Positions 56,821 through 64,000 of a stretch of DNA of 64,000 nt are shown one piece after another. A model generated the notes under the pieces. It was not told where the DNA came from. It was given only the letters and a program-made list of their open reading frames with translations, and did no database searches. The DNA lies in contig NC_044297.2 in the NCBI RefSeq assembly GCF_004027225.2, positions 4,732,047-4,796,046 on the forward strand, given 5' to 3'. Position 1 is the stretch's first letter; every line of letters begins with the position of its first letter. A program made the translations under genes and the position numbers. This DNA is from Strigops habroptila. Lineage: Eukaryota > Chordata > Aves > Psittaciformes > Psittacidae.

Positions 56821-59800
56821 GTAAATGTACTTAAAACTGCAAGCTGCTGCTCAAGAAACATCCCTGTCTGCTGCTGGACATTACAGGTTATCCCAGCTGC
56901 ACACTACGGTTAAAGCAAACTCAACAGTGCTCCTAGATGCTTGCTAAAGATGCAATTTTCAGCTGCTCAGACCACTATATGTATAATAAGAATTTGAAAG
57001 TGGGTTTTGGGGGTGTTTTTTAATAGCATAAGTAAGGAGAAAAATATATTACTCCTGTTCTGCAATCACTTTTCGATTGCAAACTGGTTTATTGCATTTC
57101 TAAGAATGGATTTAGAGAGCCGGGATGTGTGCTGTGCTCATAGACCTTACATCTGGGTGACTTTTCTGGTTCATAGTACGAAACAATGAGTTTTCTTCCC
57201 CTTTCTGCCTCCCTTTTGGCACTGGGAACAATTTGGAGGTCTCTGATATGAGAGGGGGTCAGCAGATAGGGATGGATTTGGAGGTGAATAGGGCTTACAG
57301 CCATGGCATGAAATGGGAGGATTCAGGAGAGAGATACAGTTATTTTTGCACAGTTTGGCTAAGCAGTGCTGAAGTAACCATGATAACTGGATGCAAATAT
57401 TTGTGGGAATGGGGGATTAGTGTACAGGAAGTGCTGAAAGGGACTGAAGAGGGGGAAACGTGGGCTGGTCACTGGGGGAAAGGCTCTGAATTGTGACTGG
57501 GTTAGGCTGAGACTAAATGCTTGAGTCACCATCCAGGATGTGTTGGATTCCTGTAGAATGAGGAGCTGGGAAGAATTTGGGCTGAGCTTTTCAAAGCATA
57601 AAAGAAAGTGGTGTTTTTCCTTGAGCTGTTCAGGTTGGAAAGTATTTGTGGTGACTCAGCTACCATCTCGCTTGTTTCAGGTGCTCTGGTGTGTCGGTAT
57701 GTGAATTCAGTGGTTGCTCTTGGTCAAAAGAGCCCATCCAGTAACTACAGCCGAATCATTTTAAGCAGACAGGGAATCCGGGATGCACCACATCACAGCG
57801 AGGTTTCCATGGCTGAATCTTGGCTTTGTTCACGATCTGAAACGATGGATACAGCTGCCTTTATCACTTTAAACCCAAATCATTCTAGCAGATTCAGAAA
57901 GGGGCTCCCAGCATTTTCTTCTCCTTTAGGAAGAACACTGCATGGGTGAACAGGCAGTATTCAACACTGCCATGGAAAGCTCCTGTGCAAGGGGGCAGAT
58001 ATGGGATGTGAGAGCCAAAACTCTCTCCCTTGCCTTGCCCTTGCTTCACTTGGCTCAGGAGGGAAAGGCGGCTTTCCGGAGGGATCCCAAGCTGCCTGTG
58101 TCAATGGCACCGTTGTTGCTCAGGGAATGAGGCGAGCTCATGGAACATCAGTGATGGCTTTGGCAGACGTGTGCTTCCCCAAAGCCACAGGGAAGCCTCA
58201 CAACAGAGGCCTGGAAGAAAAGATGCTTTAGTCTAGACGGAGGTCACTTCTCTCTTATATTAATCATAAAGGCTTTAGAGGGTCTGCTTTTCCATTAGCT
58301 CAGCCCTGGGGTTTGACTAATGAGTTGAGCACATTGGGTAATGCAGGGCCAGCTCCTGCTGGTGCTGTGTGGGTGCTTAAGCTTCACATATGATAAGTAA
58401 AATGAATCAGAAGGTTGAAGCAGTTCCTGTAGCAGAAGCTTGGCTAGTCAGTAGGAGAAATAGATGGAAGAGAAGTCGTATTCCTCATGTCCTGATAGTG
58501 TTTGGGAGCTGTGGATGGATGAAGGCATCCATTGATGTGATCAGTAACAGTATTCACAGGGGGAGGAAAGTTGCTGCTTCTACTTTACAAAACCCAACTG
58601 ACTTTTCTTGTATCCCTATAAGATCACTGGCAGCTGAAGGGTTCTTTTCCTGCTGGTTTCCTTGCAGGAGGACTAAGGCTAAAGGTGATGTGCTATATAC
58701 ATTTTCAAGATGCCACTGTGGAAGCACTTCTCAGTCACAGCTCTCTGCCAAATGGTTAAAGTCTTTCCCCCTTTCTCAGCTTTTCTCCTCATAATCTTTG
58801 CTTTTGCTCATTAGCAGCTGCTGTGACATAGTTCAAGTCAAAGCTGATGAGCAGGGTTACTCATAGGGTCACAAACTCTAAACCAGGGAGGTCAAAATGC
58901 TTGTGAGAATGCACATTGAAAGTCTTTGCCCTCTCTAACCCGCCTGGGAATTCTGCACATCATACCTCACATTCACCAGAGGAAACGGCACTGTTTTGTA
59001 AGCTGCTGGTTCTTTAGTCTGTGGCCCAAAGCTTGCCCGAGTGATGTTTTCTCTTTGGAATGAGACCGGGGGTTGAGGAGCCTGGAATTCTGTGCTGAGC
59101 AGCAGTGCTGTGGTCAGGTCTCTCCACCAGCCCCGCTGGCTTCAGCTGTTGCACTGACAGAGCTAAACGCATCCAATCCCACTGAGATTTCCAATGGAAA
59201 CATTTCAGTTTGCCCTGAAACTGCTTTTAAAACCAGGCTTGACTCGAAAAAGGCCCGGTTTAAGATGATGCACAGAGCTCATGTATTCAGTTGTACCTCC
59301 TAATGCTGCTTTCCCACAGCGGTGAGTAACAACCATAACAATTCCCAAAGGAACCTGTTTGCAAACCGGTGTTTTTACAGCCAGCAGATGAACAGGAGCA
59401 AGGCAGTAAGTACAAAATACCATCTGACTTCATTTGGATGGGACTGTCCAAATTGCCATTGTTTCAAACCTGGCCTTGCTTCCTTTGCTTCTGACAGGCA
59501 AAGAGTTCACACTTGTAAAAGCAGCATGATAGCCCCCGAGCAGTTTGTTTTGACTGGATAATGTACATCTCTCCATTTCCCAGTTTAGAAATGCTGCAGA
59601 TAAGTAGTACAGGATGAATTTTTCCATCCCCATAAACCACTTGGCTTATACATGTGTATGCTCAGATCTTTTCCCATCACAGCTCATATTTTGAGGGTTA
59701 AGTCACTTCTCTTCCTGTCACTGAGCCTTTCCATTCCCTGCCCTGTTGGGAAGGGGCAGTGCCTGACCCTGCTTCTGTAAGACAAGTTACTAGTCACAGG

Positions 59801-62800
59801 CCGAAGTGGAAGGTTTCAGTCACGGGTGAGTAATGGAAGGTCTGTGATAAGAAGATGGGAGGCAGGCAAGAAGAGGTTAACCCTTCTAACAGGACCGAGG
59901 TTGGGGCAGGTCTGAAATCCATCAGTCTCTTACTAAAGGGCAGAGAAACTCCATCACCTTTACTTGCTGTTTTCTGCAACTTTTAGCCTTGGGACTTGTT
60001 CAAAGAGTTCTGTCTGGGAAGGTGATGAATGGGCAGAGCAGAACAGCCCTTTCATGAGCTGCTGCCAGCTCGGAATTAGCCTGGTCCCTTTTTAGCTCAG
60101 GGGCTGCACAAACACTGGAGGTTGCTCACCTTTGCAGAGCCAGGGGAGCGGTGTTTGTTCAGCACTGACGTGTGATGGCGTCAAGAGCATTTTTCAGAGG
60201 GGCTTTTCCCCCTCCTCTTTAAAGCACCTGGACTAAATAGGCAGATTCTCATTAATGGAGAGAGCAGCGCTTGTGGTTTGACTTTGTTATTGCCTCTTTG
60301 CCTCTGGGAGCATTAGGAAGGGAAAAGCAGGTACATATCCTGCTGGAATCGCATCCTCTCCCTTCCTCCAGACCCAGCTCTGTGACTGTAAGCCACATAG
60401 CCTGAAAGGGTTAGGAAAAGCAGTAGCTGTGCTTGGAAGTGCTGCAGTTGTGTGGCTCAGCGTGGCTTAACCCAGTAACTGTATGTGGATGTGGGAATGG
60501 TTGAGAACTCAAAGCTGGGGCTGAACCTGCTCGCTTTAATCCTCTGCATCCAGTCTGATGGGGCCCAAGTTGTTGTTAAAATGATTCCGAGTTTGATTTT
60601 TGCTGGATTCCTTCTTTTTTAGCCACAGCCTGGAGGCAAAGCTCTGGTTTGTGTACCCTAATTCACATCAGTGGCTTAATGGTACAGCTTGGGTCTAACC
60701 ATGCTGGCAGAGCACGTCACTTGCTTCATTCATACTGGTGACTCTTGGAGGCATCACAGGGTGGCAGGAACACTGTGAGTGGTGTCTTGGGAGCTCAGAG
60801 AGAAGGAAAAGTCTAATCACATTGGGTTGAAGTGATCAAAAGAGCTGGGAGCAGGATCTGAGCAGTGGCAAAAGGTCTGAAGAGAAGGATAAAATCAGTG
60901 CAGAAGTTGCAGGATGACTGTTGGTTCTTGCCTTGCAGTTCACAAGTGTCTGAAAGTGGTTGAGTGGGTAGTGTGGAACTGCCTTAAAGTTCCTTTATAG
61001 AGTGCCAAAGGCTGCAGTTTAAATGCGTGCGCAGGCTCCAATGTTTTCCCAAGTCTTTGCAGGGTGCCAGAAGCTCTGAAATCAAAGTGATTTAATGTGT
61101 GCTCACAAAACCAGGAGCAGGGAACGCTGTCCCTGCTTCTCCAAACAGGACATGCAGCCACTTGGTGTTGTCCAGACACAGCACAGACCCTCCTGCAAGT
61201 GCCTAAATGGGTTGAGCACCAGTTTTAAGACCGCAGGAACTAACTGCTGCCCTTAATAGATTTCTTATATAAACGCATCATAGGTAATTTATTTTAACCC
61301 GAAAACATCCTTAACAAAATATTTGTTGTCCACCCTCTTCCTCTGGGTGCACAGAGAGGCTTCAAATAGGACATACTCTAAATATATCACATTCCTGGAG
61401 ACGTTACACGTTCACAAACAGGTCTGGTACCTGAGACTACCCCCAGCTTCGGCCAGACAGTGGGCAGGCAAAGTCTAGCTAAACATGCCAGCTATTTCTG
61501 GCCTTCTTTTCCTTTCTGGGGGCATGTGAAGCATAAAGAAATCTCACTTCCAAGTCCAGTGGCTCAAAGGCTCTGCTTATACCAGGTTAAGAGTGAGTTG
61601 AACCATATCGTACAAGTTTCTCAGGCAGCGGGGAAGGGCGCTGTGAATTCCTGCTCAGGAGCTTTCAGTTAGGTTGGGCTCTGCGGATGAGGCTGTGTCA
61701 AATCATAGAGTCATGGAATGGTTTGGGTTGAAGGGAGCTTAAAGCTCATCCAGTTCCAACCCCCTGCCATGGGCAGGGACACATTTCTCTAGAGCAGGTT
61801 GCTCCAAGCCCCGTCCAACCTGGGATTGAACACTTCCAGGGCTCTGGAATGATCCTGTAGGCTGAGCTGCTCAACTAGAAGGTTTAAGGAGGGAGGAGGA
61901 CAGGGTCATCTTTGTCGCTTGGCACACAGGTAAATCTTCCTTTTTAGCTTTTTGTCATGCAAACCAGTGGAGACTCTCTTCATGCTGTGGGGAGCTGCAG
62001 CCATCTCAGGTCAGCACCATCTCAGGCTCCAGCTCCGTGTCTTGACCGTCCAGTTCTCAGAACATTTGGCAATGGAAAGGTTTCTTTGCCTGTTTGTTAT
62101 GACAACAGTGGTTTAATTTCTATCCCCTTGGTGTAAATGTTTACTTCTCTCAACATAAGCCCATATGCGACATCAATGCTGATGCTTTGTGTGCCTGGAA
62201 GATGCTTCAGCATCTGCTCTTCAGCAAACTCCAGACGCTATTAATGAAGCTGCCATTGGGATAAGCCACCGTGTTTCTTTAGTGCTGTAATTTAAAGCGG
62301 GTGTGATAGTTTCTAGCTGCTTTCCTCAATGGCTTCTTTGTGATGGCTTGTGGCACGTTAGGGTGCTGGGTTTGCTGGGCAGAGAGCTAGTGCTTGTCAC
62401 CTACCTGGAGGTATAAGCCATGAACTTCATAGGTAAGGCTGAGGAAGCAACAAGGCTGCAGTTCCTGCTTGTCTCCTTGCACTGGCTGAGTCCAGCCATT
62501 GTGCTGGATGTGACACCATCTCTCTACTACACAAGACAGTGTTTAACTAAGCCTGAGAGCAGAGTATGATCTTGTTGTGGTTTGCAGTGTGGAGGTCAGG
62601 TAATAAAGGCAGTTTCCTTGCAGCATCTGATCCAGCTTGTCTTTAAAATACCTCAGGGGAAAGAAAACAGGGGGAGGGTAAAAGCTTTGCTCAGCCAGAA
62701 ACCCTCAGACCATGATGTGCACAGGACAGAGCAGCATCCTACCTGGAGCTGAGCCTCCCACCCGTGCCGCAACATCTCCAGGGCTCTGCTCCTGCCTCCT

Positions 62801-64000
62801 CTTGCTCCTGTCACCAGTGTTCATTTCTATAGTGCTTTTCATTGTCCTGCTCTGTGTTGGCAATGGTGAGGCTGCTGCTGGAGCAGTTAACAGCTCAGCA
62901 AAGGCCTTGGCTTTTGTCATTTACAATCCTGGCCGCTAATCCTGGGTTGCTCTCTCATCCCTTACCCTTTTGTACTGCACAAACCCAGAACAAAAAGTGC
63001 TTGCGGTCCAATACAGCATCACATTCCCAGGGGATTGCTGTCCCCCATCAGCAACCCGGCTTGGTCTTGCAGCATCTATCTCGCTATGTTTATTTAACAG
63101 CTGGGACTTTGTTAGTGACTCAGAGGCAAAGCTCCAGATGTTAAAGCAAAACAGATTCCACCCATTCCTCTGGATGTGAAGAGAGAGTTTTGTGAAAAGT
63201 CAGCTTCAGGGGACAAGACTTGGGAGCTGAGACTTCAGTGGAAGTGAGTGCAGGGTTTGAATATGGGAGAGAAGATGCCTCTGGGAGAAACAGAGTTTGC
63301 AGAAAGATTTTGTGTGATGTTTTTAATATTTCAAAAGAAATAATGTCTAGTCCAAGCTGCAGCCTTAAAGTCTCCGTGTTTGGGAAGCCAAGAACTGGAG
63401 CTCCACTCTACATGAGAAATTATGTTCTGAATAGGTTTCTGCACCTAAGGCATAAGGAAGGAAAGAGCAGTTTGAGCGGGTCACGGGGGATCTTAAAGCA
63501 GGAGAGCAACGACTATGGACTAGGCAGGGACAGAGAGAGCACCTCCACCCTCTGCCCTGCATTCCTCAGCATCGCCACTGGGGATGGGTTCCATCCTGGC
63601 ACCCTTCCTGCCTGTTTTGGGTAGTTTTTCTGGTTGTGGCTGTTCAGACCCACCTCATGCAGTTCTCTGGCTGCTTTCTGACCAGCATCACTCTGCATGT
63701 GGGGATGTGCTTAAAGTGAGTGTTAAGACCCTCTCCTAAAAAGCCCCTCTGAGATCCCAGCAGCTGCAGATTCCTTTCAGCTGGGAGCCAGGGATTCAGA
63801 ACCATGTGAAGGAGCAGTTGGGTTTCTAGGAGTGGATCTGCTCCCCGTATTGGTTACTGCGCATCCTCAGGGCTGCTGCAGAAAGAAAGGGTATTGCTGA
63901 GCTTGGGCAGCAGAAGAGGACACTGTCCTGGGTGTGATTGTTCTGCCGACACAACACACATGGCAATTCTTCCAGAAAGCATTATGAGAGTTGGGTCAGT
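56821..64000 (+). other. LOXL2 intron, not closed in this window
   Basis: No exon recognised in about 7.2 kb. The only repeat seen is a CR1 tail at 61703-61850. A 75-codon frame with a hydrophobic stretch near 62712-62939 has no similarity and is not called as a gene. Confidence 0.75.
61703..61850 (-). repeat. CR1 LINE 3' fragment
   Basis: A minus-strand CR1 (ATCATAGAGTCATGGAATGG TTTGGGTTGAAGGGAGCTTA ... GAACACTTCCAGGGC), somewhat more diverged than the 55.4 kb copy. Confidence 0.9.

Larger units (their letters stand above)
53917..64000 (+). other. LOXL2 gene (lysyl oxidase-like 2), 5' part, cut by the window end
   Basis: LOXL2 is a secreted, copper- and lysyl-tyrosylquinone-dependent amine oxidase that oxidises lysines in collagen and elastin; it has four SRCR domains before the catalytic domain. 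Only the first two coding exons (53987-54347 and 56645-56820, 179 codons) are in the window. They encode the signal peptide, a proline-rich spacer and the complete first SRCR domain. The next exon, expected to begin NLNIQ/VEDIR-like, was not found before 64000. The intron is therefore longer than 7.1 kb. Confidence 0.94.

Noticed and set aside
57681-58208. Open frames just after a TTTCAG that could be the next LOXL2 exon
   Set aside because: None reads like the conserved sequence expected after QIE in LOXL2, and no SRCR cysteine pattern appears.
62712-62939. 75-codon frame with a hydrophobic, membrane-like stretch
   Set aside because: It sits deep in a LOXL2 intron without known similarity or splice context. 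A single leucine-rich run is weak evidence.

Overview
The window is vertebrate nuclear DNA, almost certainly avian. It contains at least thirteen CR1 (chicken-repeat-1 LINE) fragments that end in the typical ATTCTGTGATTCTGTG tail. Split genes have GT-AG introns, two genes begin in CpG-rich promoters, and the proteins are clear orthologues of vertebrate proteins. I see no bacterial, viral or plasmid content, no CRISPR array, no tRNA or rRNA, and no operon. I cannot name the species.

Three genes are present in the order SLC25A37 (minus strand), ENTPD4 (plus), LOXL2 (plus, 5' part only). This matches, in mirror image, the neighbourhood I recall on human 8p21. Bases 1-5430 are downstream flank of SLC25A37, with a CR1 at about 4.2-4.6 kb and a decayed mitochondrial-carrier-like fragment on the opposite strand at about 1.8 kb. 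Bases 5430-18890 are SLC25A37 (mitoferrin-1): four coding exons that join without a frame error into 339 codons, a long 3' UTR and a CpG-island promoter. Bases 19.3-26.2 kb are the spacer between two divergent promoters; it holds CR1 pieces, a GATA-motif cluster and an AT-rich block.

Bases 26.4-36.7 kb are ENTPD4 (Golgi/lysosomal UDPase): a non-coding first exon, then twelve coding exons that join into exactly 616 codons, with the start codon apparently in a 16-nt microexon, and a long 3' UTR. Bases 36.7-53.9 kb contain no confident coding exon; a CpG-richer stretch ending in a good splice donor at 44879 is a candidate LOXL2 first exon. Bases 53917-54347 and 56645-56820 are the first two coding exons of LOXL2 (signal peptide, proline-rich spacer, complete first SRCR domain). 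The rest of LOXL2 lies beyond base 64000.

The three genes do not form a pathway: mitoferrin imports iron into mitochondria, ENTPD4 hydrolyses nucleoside diphosphates in the secretory or lysosomal lumen, and LOXL2 is a secreted copper-dependent lysyl oxidase. Their linkage is conserved vertebrate synteny. The most interesting details are regulatory or structural: the carrier relic, the microexon start, a 24-nt alternative donor in ENTPD4 matching a known human isoform difference, a G14 tract beside a mitoferrin splice donor, promoter motif arrays and the GATA cluster. I found no previously undescribed biological system.
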